Shown: piece after piece, positions 20,844 through 34,600 of the stretch | Layout: the number at the start of each line of letters is the position of its first letter | Position numbering within the stretch: the stretch's first letter is position 1 | From: Plotosus lineatus | Lineage: Eukaryota > Chordata > Actinopteri > Siluriformes > Plotosidae | Assembly (NCBI GenBank): GCA_024760905.1 | Contig: CM045734.1 | Span: forward strand, 434,001-498,000 | Length of the DNA: 64,000 bases | Reading direction: 5' to 3' | Notes under the pieces: generated by a model | The model's input: only the letters and a program-made list of their open reading frames with translations | What the model was told of the DNA's origin: nothing | Database searches by the model: none | Program-made: the position numbers and the translations under genes

Positions 20844-23800
20844 CCAGGGGAGGGGCTCGAAGGCGAGCGCCTGGTGGTCGGGCTTATGCCCATGGAGCCT
20901 GGCCGGGCCCAGCCCGAAAAGGAGACATGGGCCCGCCCTCCCATGGACCCACCACCCGTGGGAGGAGTTTTAGGGGTCGGGTGCAGTGTGAGTTGGGTGG
21001 CAGCCGAAGGCATGGGTTCTGTCGGACTGATCCTCGGCTGCTTACTCTGACCTTCGGGACATGGAATGTCACCTCTCTGGCGGGAAAGGAGCCTGATTTG
21101 GTGCGTGAGGCGGAGAGATACCGACTAGATATAGTCGGGCTCACCTCAACGCATAGCTTGGGCTCTGGAACCATCCATCTCGAAAGAGGCTGGACCTTCT
21201 TCTATTCTGGAGTTGCTCGTGGGGAGAGGCGGCGAACCGGTGTGGGTATTCTTGTTGCCCCCCGTCTCGGTGCCCAAATGTTGGGGTTCTCCCCGGTTGA
21301 CGAAAGGGTAGCTTCCCTCCGTCTTCGGGTGGGGGGACGGGTCCTGACTGTTATTTGTGCTTATGCACCAAATGACAGTTCAGAGTACCCACCCTTTTGG
21401 AGTCTTTGGGGTGTTGGAGAACGCTCCTCGGGAGACTCGCTCGTTGTCTTGGGAGACTTCAATGCCCATGTGGGCAACGATAGTGTGACCTGGAAGGGTG
21501 TGATCGGTAGGTACGGCCTCTCCAGTCTGAATCCGAATGGTGTGTCGTTGTTGGACTTCTGTGCTCGTCATAGTTTGTCTATCACGAACACCATGTTCAA
21601 CATAAGGGTGTCCATAAGTGCACTTGGCACCAGGACACCCTAGGTCGCAGTTCGATGATTGACTTTGTAGTCGTGTCATCGGACTTGCGACCATATGTTC
21701 TGGACACTCGGGTGAAGAGAGGAGCTGAGCTGTCTACCGATCACTACCTGGTGGTGAGTTGGCTTCGGTGGTGTGGGAGGTTGCCTTCCAGACCTGGCAG
21801 GCCCAAGCGTGTAATCAGGGTCTGCTGGGAACGTTTGGCGGAGCCCCTGTCCGAGAGGCCTTTAACTTCCACCTCCGGCAGAGCTACAACCACGTTCGGA
21901 GGAGGCGGGGACATGGAATCTGAATGGGCCATGTTTCGTGCCTCCATTGCTGAGGCGGCAGCCCATAGCTGTGGCCGTAAGGTCGTCGGTGCTTGTCGTG
22001 GCGGTAATCCCGAACCGGTGGTGGACACCTGCGGTGAAGGGGGCCGTCCAGCTGAAGAAGGAGGCCTATCGGGTTTTATTAGCCTGTGGGACTCCTGAGG
22101 CAGCAAACGGGTACCGGCAGGCCAAACGTGCTGCAGCCGAGGCTGTCGCAGATGCAAAATCTCGGGCGTGGGAGGAGTTCGGTGAGGGCCTGGAGAGTGA
22201 TTATCGGTTGGCCTCGAAAAGGTTCTGGGCCACCATCCGACGCCTCAGGAGGGGGAAGCAGTTCTTCACAAACACTGTTTACGGTGGAGGTGGGGAGCTG
22301 CTTACCTTGACTGGGGATGTTGTTGAGAGGTGGAGGGAATACTTTGAGGACCTTCTCAATCCCACCAACACGCCCTCCGTGGAAGAGGAAGACCCTGGGG
22401 GTTCGGGTGAGGGTCCGCCCATCACTGGAGTGGAGGTCACTGAGGTTGTCAAAAAGCTCCTCGGTGGTCGAGCTCCGGGGTTGGACGAGATCCGCCCGGA
22501 ATACCTCAGGACTCTGGATGTTGTAGGACTGTCTTGGTTGACACGTCTCTGCAACATCGCGTGGTCATCGGGGGCTGTACCTCTGGATTGGCAAACTGGG
22601 GTGGTGGTCCCAATTTTTAAGAAGGGGACCGGAGGGTGTGTTCCAATTATCGGGAATTACACTCCTCAGCCTACGTGGTAAAGTCTATGCAGGGGTACTA
22701 GAGAGGAGGAACCGACCGATAGTCGAACCTTGGTTTGAGGAGGATCAATGTGGTTTTCGGGCTGGCCGCAGCACTCTTGACCAACTCTATACGCTCCACA
22801 GGATTCTGTAGGGCGCATGGGAGTTTGCCCAATCTGTCCACATGTGCTTTGTGCATTTGGCGAGGGCTTTCGACCCTGTCCCTCGAAAGATCTTGTGGGG
22901 CGTGCTCGAGAGTACGGCGTTCGGATCCGTTGTTACGAGCTATTCGGTCGCTGTATCACCGAGCCAGAGTTTGGTCCGTATTGGTAACAGCAGCTCGGAT
23001 TCGTTTCCGGTGGGAGTTGAGTCCGCCAAGGCATAAAAATAATTTTTATGGACAGAATTTCTAGGCGCAGTCGAGGCGATGAGGGGTTCTGGTTCGGTGG
23101 CCATCGGATATCATCTCTGCTTTTTGCGGATGATGTTGTCCTTTTGGCTTCATCAAGTCGGGCCCTCCAGCTCTCATTGGAGCGATTCGCAGCTGAGTGC
23201 GAAGCAGCCGGGATGAAGATCAGTACCTCCAAGTCCGAGGCCATGGTTCTCAGTCGGACAATGGTGGAATGCACCCTCTGGGTCGGGGATGAGGTCCTGC
23301 CCCAAGTGGAGGAGTTTAAGTATCTTGGGGTCTTGTTTACGAGTGAGGGAAGGATGGAGCGAGAGATCGACAGACGGATCGCTGCAGCCTCTGCTGTTAA
23401 GCGGTGCCTGTACCGGTCCGTCGTGGTGAAAAAGGAGCTGAGCCGCAAGGCGAAGCTCTCAATTTACCAGTCGATCTACGTTCCAACCCTCACCTATGGT
23501 CACGAGCTTTGGGTAATGACCGAAAGAACAAGATCACGGATACAAGCGGCTGAAATGAGCTTTCTTCGCCGGGTGGCCGGGTTCTCCCTTAGAGATAGGG
23601 TGAGAAGCTCCGCCATCCGGGGAGAGCTCGGAGTAGATCCGCTGCTCCACCGCATTGAGAGGGGCCAGTTGAGGTGGCTCGGGCATCTGGTTAGAATGCC
23701 CCCCGGACGCCTCCCTGGTGTGGTGTTTCGGGCATGTCCAACCGGGAAGAGACCCCGGGGTCGACCTAGAACACGCTGGAGGGACTATGTCTCTCGGCTT

Positions 23801-23944
23801 GTCTGGGACCGCCTTGGTGTCCCCCCGGGAGAGTTGGAGGAAGTGGCTCGGGAGAGGGATGTCTGGACCTCTTTGCTAAGGTTGCTGCCCCCGCGACCCG
23901 ACCCCGGACTAAGCGGAAGAAGATGAGATGAGATGAGATGAGAT
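20844..23944 (+). mobile_element. Rex3 (RTE-clade) LINE, copy 2, most degraded
   Basis: This copy has the same layout as at 1087-4203. The endonuclease frame is open 20927-21643 ([25 protein letters not shown]), then frameshifts follow. RT pieces lie at 21938-22681 and 23048-23926. Relative to the other copies it has more changes: motif A reads CFVHLARAFDPVPR, so the catalytic Asp is His; an in-frame TAG occurs near 22809; and several homopolymers are one base short. The missing CPLSP block is shared. The FADD motif is intact. It ends in the GATGA tail. Confidence 0.88.
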
Positions 23945-25628
23945 ATTCTTCTGTAATCACCTGAAGAGAGAGGATGGTTTCCCTCGAAACAGATCTGTTG
24001 TGAAAAATGAAGTTTCAATAGAAAGTCTTTGTCCTGTCCTTTTATTTTTACTTATATTTGCTCTACAAAAAAGTATTGAGCACTCTCTTATGGAAGGATC
24101 TACTCAGAAAATTCTCTCTCTCTCTCATATATATATCGATCCATAGTGCATCCTCTATTCTTCCATACACTGTATTACATACTGTATTAAAGCATGTAAT
24201 ACAGTATGTAGAAGAAAACTATATGTAATATTTTTTGGAATACAGATAGACATTACATGCATTCTTGTATATTATCTGAAATGCAAATAAATATTAAATG
24301 TTGTAATGTTATATTTCCTGTAATGTATTGCATGCTTTATTTTCAGAAAGATGGTCATAAGTCTCCCTCTTGTATTTGACAGACAGATTGCATCCATGAC
24401 ACACAATAAATACAATTTGTGTATTTTTTTTCTTCTTCTTTAATGTGGTACAGTCTGCTGGGAAGCCAAAGTTCTAACACACTTAGACCAACTTTGTCTC
24501 CAAATACTCTATATCATATATCTGTAATCAAGATTAATATCACAAAATGTATTGTTTATATACTGTATTACATGCTATGTTCTTGTATATACTGTATTAC
24601 GTGCTGTATTTTCAGAAATCTGTTTACATGCTCCTTTTTTTGGTTGACACACAGGTTGCACATATAAAACACAATTCATAAAGTTTGTGTATTTTTTACA
24701 TTAGTGTGGTACGGCCTACTGAAAATCCCAAAATGTTATGGTCTGTGTTGGGAGTGGCTCTGAAATTGTCACAGCTTTTAACTGTGCAGTGTAGGCGCTG
24801 TTGAGGGGAGTGGCTGACACTCGCGAGCGGAGTCCGGAGCACACACCTGCTTCCACTCAGTCATCACCAGGCTATAAAGATGAGGCGTCACACAGAGTTC
24901 CTATACACTGAGACAAATGTTGTTTCCAAATATTTTAATTTATATATCTGCAATAAAGATAAATATTCCCTACTGTATTATTCTTTATACTGAATTAAAT
25001 GCTGTATTTTCAGAAATCTGGCCACTCGAACCCTCCTGTGGTGGACACACAGACTGCATGCATTACACACAACAAATACAGTTTGTGTATATTTTACATT
25101 GATGTGGTACAGAGTTTTGAAAAGTTCAGAGTTATTTCTCATGGACACGAACTCTGTCTCAAAATACTCTGATTTTTATATATCTATTATATATCTGAAC
25201 TGCAGATAAATAAACACTGTCTGGCCTGGGTGCGCAAATGAGATGTCAAAATACTCAGGGGGCTGGAGCAGAGCCTGGATAGGTTTGTTCGAAGGAATTA
25301 TTGAAAGAAAAACGATCGATTTCCTTTGAGGACGCAATAAGCAACGTCGGAAAACCGGTGCCGTGCCCCCCCCGCGCGGGATTGAGCTTGGGCTCGTTTC
25401 ATTCGGCACGGCCTTAGTCTCGAGGCCGCGTGGTCGTCATTTGGCCCGGCCGCTTGTTCCGGGACTGTGCCCACTTCCATCCCTGCGACTCAACCACATT
25501 TGGTGAAAACTTCGGATTTTTGCGTAAAAAAAATTTCGTGACGAAACTTTCGTCGCCATCGCGTTGGGCTCGGAAAGTTATGCCGAGATGTCTGTTTCGA
25601 TTTCCGGGAGGAACGTTCGGGTAAAGCT
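23945..25628. other. AT-rich spacer and GC-richer lead-in, unit B copy
   Basis: This is the counterpart of 4204-5880: the 13-bp-arm hairpin (near 24176-24210), the three degenerate AT-rich direct repeats (about 24310-25210) with the GGCTATAAAGATGAG-containing insertion near 24733-24895, and the GC-richer stretch with a shorter C run. I see no gene. Differences from unit A are few; the insertion differs around 24823 (CTCGCGAGCGGAG against CTCATGGCGGAG). Confidence 0.75.
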
Positions 25629-28600
25629 GTTGAGACACTAGACTCCACAAGCATGATCCACGGGATGCCAGGGAGACAACTAAACCAACACCGATCCTAT
25701 ATGCTCACGGCCGCCGGAGATATGGGCCTATCTCCACCAGGGGGCTCATTTGGCTCCAGCTCGCCAGGGCAAAGGCCCACAGCCACCAGACTCCACAAGC
25801 ATGATCCACAGGTTGCCAGGCATACAAGGAAACCCACACTGATCCTATATTTTCTCGGCGGCCGGAGATACAGGCCTATATCCGACACGGGGCTCATTTG
25901 GCCCCAGCTCGTCGGGCAAAGCCCCACAGCCACCAGACTCCAGAAGCATGATCCACGGTTTGCCAATCATTCAAGGAAACTGACCCGAAGCCCGGCATCC
26001 TCGGCCGCCGAAGAAACGGGCCTATCTCCACCACGTGGCTCATTTGGCTCCAACTACCTGGGGCATAGCCCCACAGCCTCCAGACTCCACAGCCATGATC
26101 CACGGGCGCCAGCAATCCCTGAAACCAACCCTTATCCCGGCTTCCCTCGGCTGCCGGACATACCGGCCTATCACCGCCACGGGGATCATTTTGCTCCAGC
26201 TCGCCGGGGCAAGGCCCCACAGCCACCAGACATCACAAGCGTCCTCCAGGGGCCACCAGCCATCCAATGAAACCAAGACTGACCACATATCCTCGTGGCT
26301 GCCGGAAATACGGGCCTATCGCCGCCACGGGGCTCAGTTGGCTCCAGCTCGCCAGGGCAAAGCCCCAAAGCCACCAGACTCCACAAGCATGAGCCACAGG
26401 TTGCCAGTCCCGAAAAACAACCCTTATCCCGGCGTCCCTCGGCCGCCGGAGATACAGGCCTATCTCCGCCACGGGCTCATTTTGCTCCAGCTCGCCAGGG
26501 CAAAGTCCCAGCGCCACCAGACTCCACATGCATCATCCACGGGTTGCCAGTCATCCAAGGAAACTGACCCCAAACCCGGAGTCACTCGGCCGAAGAAACA
26601 GGCCTGTCTCCAACACTTGGCTCATTTGGCTCCAACTAGCTGGGGCATAGCCCCAGAGGCTCCAGACTCTACAGCCATGATCCATGGGGTGCCAGCCATC
26701 CTGTGAAACCAACCTTGCGCCCAGTTTCTTTTGGCTGCCGGAGATACAGGCCTATATCCGTCACGGGCTCATTTTTACTCCAGCTCGCCAGGACAAGGCC
26801 CCACAGCCACCAGATGTCACAGGCGTCCTCCAGGAGAAACCAGCCACTTTATGAAACCAAGACTGACCACGTATCCCTTTGGCTCTTGAAGATACGGGCC
26901 TATATCCACCACTTGGCTCATTTGGCTCCAGCTCGTCACGGCGAAGCCCCAGAGACACTAGACTCCACAAGCATGATCCACGGGATGCCAGGGATACAAC
27001 TAAACCAACACCGATCCTATATGCTCACGGCCACCGGAGATATGGGCCTATCTTCACCAGAGGGCTCATTTGGCTCCAGCTCGCCAGGGCAAAGCCCCAC
27101 AGCCACCAGACTCCACAAGCATGATCCACAGGTTGCCAGGCATAAAAGGAAACCCACACTGATCCTATATTCTCTCGGCGGCCGGAGAGACAGGCAAATA
27201 TCCGACACGGGGCTCATTTGGCCCCAGTTCGCCGGGGCAAAGCCCCACAGCCACCAGACTCCAGAAGCATGATCCACGGTTTGCCAGTCATCCAAGGAAC
27301 CTGACCCTAAGCCCGGCATCCCTCGGCCGCCGAAGAAACGGGCCTATCTCCACCACGTAGCTCATTTGGCTCCAACTACCTGGGGCAATGCCCCACAGCC
27401 TCCAGACTCCACAGCCATGATCCACGGGGTGCCAGCCATCCCCAGAAACCAACCCTTATCCCGGCTTCCCTCGGCTGCCGAACATACATTTTGCTCCAGC
27501 TCGCCGGGGCAAGGCCCCAGAGGCACCAGACAGGGGCAACCAGCCATTTAATGAAACCAAGAGTGACCACGTATCCCCTTGGCTGCCGGAGATACGGGCC
27601 TATATCAACCACTTGGCTCATTTGGCTCCACTGGCTGGGGCATAGCCCCAGAGCCACCAGACTCCACAGCCATGATCCACGGGCTGCCAGCCGTCCCGTG
27701 AAACCAACCTTTAGCCCGGTGTCCCTTGGCCACCGGAGAAACAGGCCTATATCCACCACGGGCTCATTTTGTATCCCCTTGGCTGCCGGAGATACGGGCC
27801 TATATCCACCACTTGGCTCATTTGGCTGCAGCTCGCCAGGGCAAAGTCCCAGCGCCACCAGACTCCACACGCACGATCCACGGGTTGCCAGGAATACAAT
27901 GAAACCAACACTGATCCTATATGCTCTCGGCCGCCGGAGATATGGGCCTATCTCCACACGGGGCTCATTTGGCTCCAACTGGCTGGGGCAAAGCCCCAGA
28001 GCCACCAGACTCCACAGCCATGATCCACGGGCTGCCAGCCGTCCCGTGAAACAAACCTTTAGCCCGGTGTCCCTTGGCCGCCGGACATACAGGCCTATAT
28101 CCACCACGGGGATTATTTTGCTCCAGCTCGCCGGGGCAAGGCCCCACATCCACCAGACATCAGAAGCGTCCTCCAGGGGCCACCAGCCATCCAATGAAAC
28201 CAAGACTGACCACATATCCTCTTGGCTGCCGGAAATACGGGCCTATCGCCGCCACGGGGCTCAGTTGGCTCCAGCTCGCCAGGGCAAAGCCCCAAAGCCA
28301 CCAGACTCCACAAGCATGAGCCAGTCATCCAAGGAAACTAACCCTAAGCCCGGCGTTCCTCAGCCACCGAAGAAACGGGCCTATATCCACCACTTGGCTC
28401 ATTTAGCTCCAACTCGCTGGGGCATCGCCCCAGAGCCATCAGACTCCACAGACATGATCCACGGGCTGCCAGCCATCCTGTGAAAACAACCCGGAGCCCC
28501 ACCTCCCTCGGCCGCCGGAGATACAGGCCTATGTCCACCAAAGGGCTCATTTTGTTCCAGCTCGCCGGGCCAAGGCCGCACAGCCACCAGACTTCACAGG

Positions 28601-31600
28601 CATCCTCCAGGGGCCACCAGGCATCCAATGAAACCGAGATTGACCACGTAATCGCTTGGCTGCCGCAGATACGGGCCTAGATCCACCACTTGGCTCATTT
28701 GGCTCCAACTAGCTGGGGCATAGCCCCAGAGCCTCCAGACTCCACAACCATGATCCACGGGCGGCCAGCAATCCCGAGAAACAACCCTTATCCCGGCGTC
28801 CCTCGGCCGCCGGAGATACAGGCCTATCTGCGCCACGGGGCTCATTTTGCTCCAGCTCGCCGGGGCAAGGCCCCGCAGCCACTAGAAATCACAGGCGTCC
28901 TCCACGGGCCAACAGCCAGCCGATAAAACCAAGACTGACCACGTATCCCCTTGGCTGCCGGAGATACGGGCCTAGATCCACCACTTGGCTCATTTAGCTC
29001 CAACTACCTGGGGCATAGCCCCAGAGCCTCCAGACTCCACAACCATGATCCACGGGCTGCCAGCAATCCCGAGAAACCACCCCTTATCCCGGCGTCCCTC
29101 AGCCGCCGGAGATACAGGCCTATCTCCGCCACGGGGCTCATTTGGCTGCAGCTCGCCGGGGCAAAGCCCCACAGCCACCAGACTCCACAAGCATGATCCA
29201 CAGGTTGCCAGTCAGCCAACGAATCTGACCCTAAGCCCAGCGTACCTCGGCCGCGGAAGAAACGGCCTATATCCACCACTGAACTCATTTGACTCCAGCT
29301 CGCCAGGGCAAAGTCCCAGTGCCACCAGACTCCGCATGCATCATCCACGGGTTGCCAGTCATCCAAGGAAACTGACCATAAGCCCGGAGTCCCTCGGCCG
29401 CCGAAGAAACAGGCCTGTCTCCAACACTTGGCTCATTTGGCTCCAACTAGCTGGGGCATAGCCCCAGAGGCTCCAGACTCTACAGCCATGATCCATGGGG
29501 TGCCAGCCATCCTGTGAAACCAACCTTGAGCCCAGTTTCTTTTGGCTGCCGGAGATACAGGCCTATATCCGTCCCGGGGCTCATTTTTACTCCAGCTCGC
29601 CAGGACAAGGCCCCACAGCCACCAGATGTCACAGGCGTCCTCCAGGAGAAACCAGCCACTTTATGAAACCAAGACTGACCACGTATCCCTTTGGCTCTTG
29701 AAGATACGGGCCTATATCCACCACTTGGCTCATTTGGCTCCAGCTCGTCAGGGCGAAGCCCCAGAGACACTAGACTCCACAAGCATGATCCACGGGATGC
29801 CAGGGATACAACTAAACCAACACCGATCCTATATGCTCACGGCCACCGGAGATATGGGCCAATCTTCACCAGAGGGCTCATTTGGCTCCAGCTCGCCAGG
29901 GCAAAGCCCCACAGCCACCAGACTCCACAAGCATGATCCACAGGTTGCCAGGCATAAAAGGAAACCCACACTGATCCTATATTCTCTCGGCGGCCGGAGA
30001 TACAGGCCAATATCCGACACAGGGCTCATTTGGCCCCAGCTCGTCGGGGTAAAACCCCACAGCCACCAGACTCCACAGCCATGATCCACGGGGCGCCAGC
30101 CATCCCCTGAAACCAACTCTTATGCCGCCTTCCCTCGGCTGCCGGGCATACCGGCCTATCACCGCCACGGGCTCATTTTGCTCCAGCTCACCGGGGCAAG
30201 GCCCCACAGCCACCAGACTTCACAGGCGTCCTCCACGGGCTGCCAGCCGTCCCATGAAACAAACCTTTAGCCCGGTGTCCCTTGGCCGGAGATACAGGCC
30301 TATTTCCACCACGGGCTTATTTTGCTCAAGCTCGCCGGGGCAAGGCCCCACTTCCACCAGACATCACAAGCGTCCTCCAGGAGAAACCAGCCACTTTATG
30401 AAACCAAGACTGACCAAGTGTCCCTTTGTCTCTTGAAGATACGGGCCTATATCCACCATTTGGCTCATTTGTCTCCAGCTCGTCAGGGCGAAGCCCCAGA
30501 GACACTAGACTCCACAAGCATGATCCACGGGATGCCAGGAATACAACTAAACCAACACCGATCCGATATGCTCACGGCCACCGGAGATATGGGTCTATCT
30601 TCACCAGAGGGCTCATTTGGCTCCAGCTCGCCAGGGCAAAGCCCCACAGCCACCAGACTCCACAAGCATGATCCACAGGTTGCCAGGCATAAAAGGAAAC
30701 CACACTGATCCTATATTCTCTCGGCGGCCGTAGATACAGGCCTATATCCACCACGGGGCTCATTTTACTCCAGCTCGCCGGGGCAAGGCCCCACATCCAC
30801 CGGACATCACAAGCGTCCTCCAGGGCCCACCAGCCATCCAATGAAACCAAGACTGACCACATATCCTCGTGGCTGTTGGAAATACGGGCCTATCGCCGCC
30901 ACGGGGCTCAGTTGGCTCCAGCTCGCCAGGGCAAAGCCCCAAAGCCACCAGACTCCACAAGCATGAGCCACAGGTTGCCAGTCATCCAAGGAAACTAACC
31001 CTAAGCCCGGCGTTCCTCAGCCACCGAAGAAACGGGCCTATCTCAACCACTTGGCTCATTTAGCTCCAACTCGCTGGGGCATCGCCCCAGAGCCATCAGA
31101 CTCCACAGACATGATCCACGGGCTGCCAGCCATCCTGTGAAACCAACCCGTAGCCCGACATCCCTCGGCCGCCGGAGATACAGGCCTATGTCCACCAAAG
31201 GGCTCATTTTGTTCCAGCTCGCCGGGCCAAGGCCCCACAGCCACCAGACTTCACAGGCGTCCTCCAGGGGCCAGCAGGCATCAAATGAAACTGAGATTGA
31301 CCACGTAATCCCTTGGCTGCCGGAGATACGGGCCTAGATCCACCACTTGGCTCATTTGGCTCCAACTAGCTGGGGCATAGCCCCAGAGCCTCCAGACTCC
31401 ACAACCATGATCCACGGGCGGCCAGCAATCCCGAAAAACAACCCTCATCCCGGCGTCCCTCGGCCGCCGGAGATACAGGCCTATCTCCGCCACGGGGCTC
31501 ATTTTTACTCCAGCTCGTCGGGGCAAAGCCCCACAGCCACCAGACCCCAGAAGCATGATCCATGGTTTGACAGTCATCCAAGGAAACTGACCCTAAGCCC

Positions 31601-34600
31601 GGCATCCCTCGGCCGCCGAAGAAACGAGCCTATCTCCACCACGTAGCTCATTTGGCTCCAACTAGCTGGGGTATGGCCCAGAGGCTCCAGACTCTACAGC
31701 CATGATCCATGGGGTGCCAGCCATCCTGTGAAACCAACCTTGAGCCCAGTTTCTTTTGGCTGCCGGAGATACAGGCCTATATCCGTCCACGGGCTCATTT
31801 TTACTCCAGCTCGCCCGACAAGGCCCCACAGCCACCAGATGTCACAGGCGTCCTCCAGGAGAAACCAGCCACTTTATGAAACCAAGACTGACCACGTATC
31901 CCTTTGGCTCTTGAAGATACGGGCCTATATCCACCACTTGGCTCATTTGGCTCCAGCTCGTCAGGCGAAGCCCCAGAGATACTAGACTCCACAAGCATGA
32001 TCCACGGGATGCCAGGGATACAACTAAACCAATACCGATCCGATATGCTCACGGCCACCGGAGATATGGGCCTATCTTCACCAGAGGGCTCATTTGGCTC
32101 CAGCTCGCCAGGGCAAAGCCCCACAGCCACCAGACTCCACAAGCATGATCCACAGGTTACCAGGCATACAAGGAAACCCACACTGATCCTATATTCTCTC
32201 GGCGGCCGGAGATACAGGCCTATATCTGACACCGGGCTCATTTTGCTCCAGCTCGCCGGGGCAAGGCCCCACATCCACGAGCCATCATAAGCGTCCTCCA
32301 GGGGCCACCAGCCATCCAATGAATCCAAGACTGACCACATATCCTCTTGGCTGCCGGAAATACGGGCCTATCGCCGCCACGGGCTCAGTTGGCTCCAGCT
32401 CGCCAGGGCAAAGCCCCAAAGCCACCAGACTCCACAAGCATGAGCCACAGGTTGCCAGTCATCCAAGGAAACTAACCCTAAGCCCGGCATCCCTCGGCCG
32501 CCGAAGAAACGGGCCTATCTCCACCACGTGGCTCATTTGGCTCCAACTACCTGGGGCAATGCCCCACAGCCTCCAGACTCCACAGCCATGATCCACGGGG
32601 TGCCAGCCATCCCCTGAAACCAACCCTTATCCCGGCTTCCCTCGGCTGCCGAACATACATTTTGCTCCAGCTCGCCGGGGCAAGGCCCCAGAGGCACCAG
32701 ACAGGGGCAACCAGCCATTTAATGAAACCAAGAGTGACCACGTATCCCCTTGGCTGCCGGAGATACGGGCCTATATCAACCACTTGGCTCATTTGGCTCC
32801 ACTGGCTGGGGCATAGCCCCAGAGACACCAGACTCCACAGCCATGATCCACGGGCTGCCAGCCGTCCCGTGAAACCAACCTTTAGCCCGGTGTCCCTTGG
32901 CCACCGGAGAAACAGGCCTATATCCACCACGGGGCTCATTTTGTATCCCCTTGGCTGCCGGTGATACGGGCCTATATCCACCACTTGGCTCATTTAGCTC
33001 CAACTCGCTGGGGCATCGCCCCAGAGCCATCAGACTCCACAGACATGATCCACGGGCTGCCAGCCATCCTGTGAAAACAACCCGTAGCCCGACGTCCCTC
33101 GGCCGCCGGAGATACAGGCCTATGTCCCCCAAAGGGCTCATTTTGTTCCAGCTCGCCGGGCCAAGGCCGCACAGCCACCAGACTTCACAGGCGTCCTCCA
33201 GGGGCCACCAGGCATCCAATGAAACCGAGATTGACCACGTAATCCCTTGGCTGCCGCAGATACGGGCCTAGATCCACCACTTGGCTCATTTGGCTCCAAC
33301 TAGCTGGGGCATAGAACCAGAGGCTCCAGACTCTACAGCCATGATCCATGGGGTGCCAGCCATCCTGTGAAACCAACCTTGAGCCCAGTTTCTTTTGGCT
33401 GCCGGAGATACAGGCCTATATCCGTCATGGGGCTTATTTTTACTCCAGCTCGCCAGGACAAGGCCCCACAGCCACCAGATGTCACAGGCGTCCTCCAGGA
33501 GAAACCAGTCACTTTATGAAACCAAGACTGACCACGTATCCCTTTGGCTCTTGAAGATACGGGCCTATATCCACCACTTGGCTCATTTGGCTCCAGCTCG
33601 TCAGGGCGAAGCCCCAGAGACACTAGACTCCACAAGCATGATCCACGGGATGCCAGGGATACAACTAAACCAACACCGATCCGATATGCTCACGGCCACC
33701 GGAGATATGGGCCTATCTTCACCAGAGGGCTCATTTGGCTCCAGCTCGCCAGGGCAAAGCCCCACAGCCACCAGACTCCACAAGCATGATCCACAGGTTG
33801 CCAGGCATACAAGGAATCCCACACTGATCCTATATTCTCTCGGCGGCCGGAAATACAGGCCTATATCCGACACGGGGCTCATTTGGCCCCAGCTCGTCGG
33901 GGCAAAGCCCCACAGCCACCAGAGCCCAGAAGCATGATCCATGGTTTGACAGTCATCCAAGGAAACTGACCCTAAGCCCGGCATCTCTCGGCCGCCGAAG
34001 AAACGAGCATGTCTCCACCACGTGGCTCATTTGGCTCCAACGACCTGGGGCAATGCCCCACAGCCTCCAGACTCCACAGCCATGATCCACGGGGTGCCAG
34101 CCATCCCCTGAAACCAACCCTTATCCCGGCTTCCCTCGGCTGCCGAACATACATTTTGCTCCAGCTCGCCGGGGCAAGGCCCCAGAGGCACCAGACAGGG
34201 GCAACCAGCCATTTAATGAAACCAAGAGTGACCACGTATCCCCTTGGCTGCCGGAGATACGGGCCTAGATCAACCACTTGGCTCATTTGGCTCCACTGGC
34301 TGGGGCATAGCCCCAGAGCCACCAGACTCCACAGCCATGATCCACGGGCTGCCAGCCGTCCCGTGAAAGCAACCTTTAGCCCGGTGTCCCTTGGCCACCG
34401 GAGAAACAGGCCTATATCCACCACGGGGCTCATTTTGTATCCCCTTGGCTGCCGGAGATACGGGCCTATATCCACCACTTGGCTCATTTGGCTGCAGCTC
34501 GCCAGGGCAAAGTCCCAGCGCCACCAGACTCCACACGCACGATCCACGGGTTGACAGGAATACAATGAAACCAACATTGATCCTATATGCTCTCGGCCGC

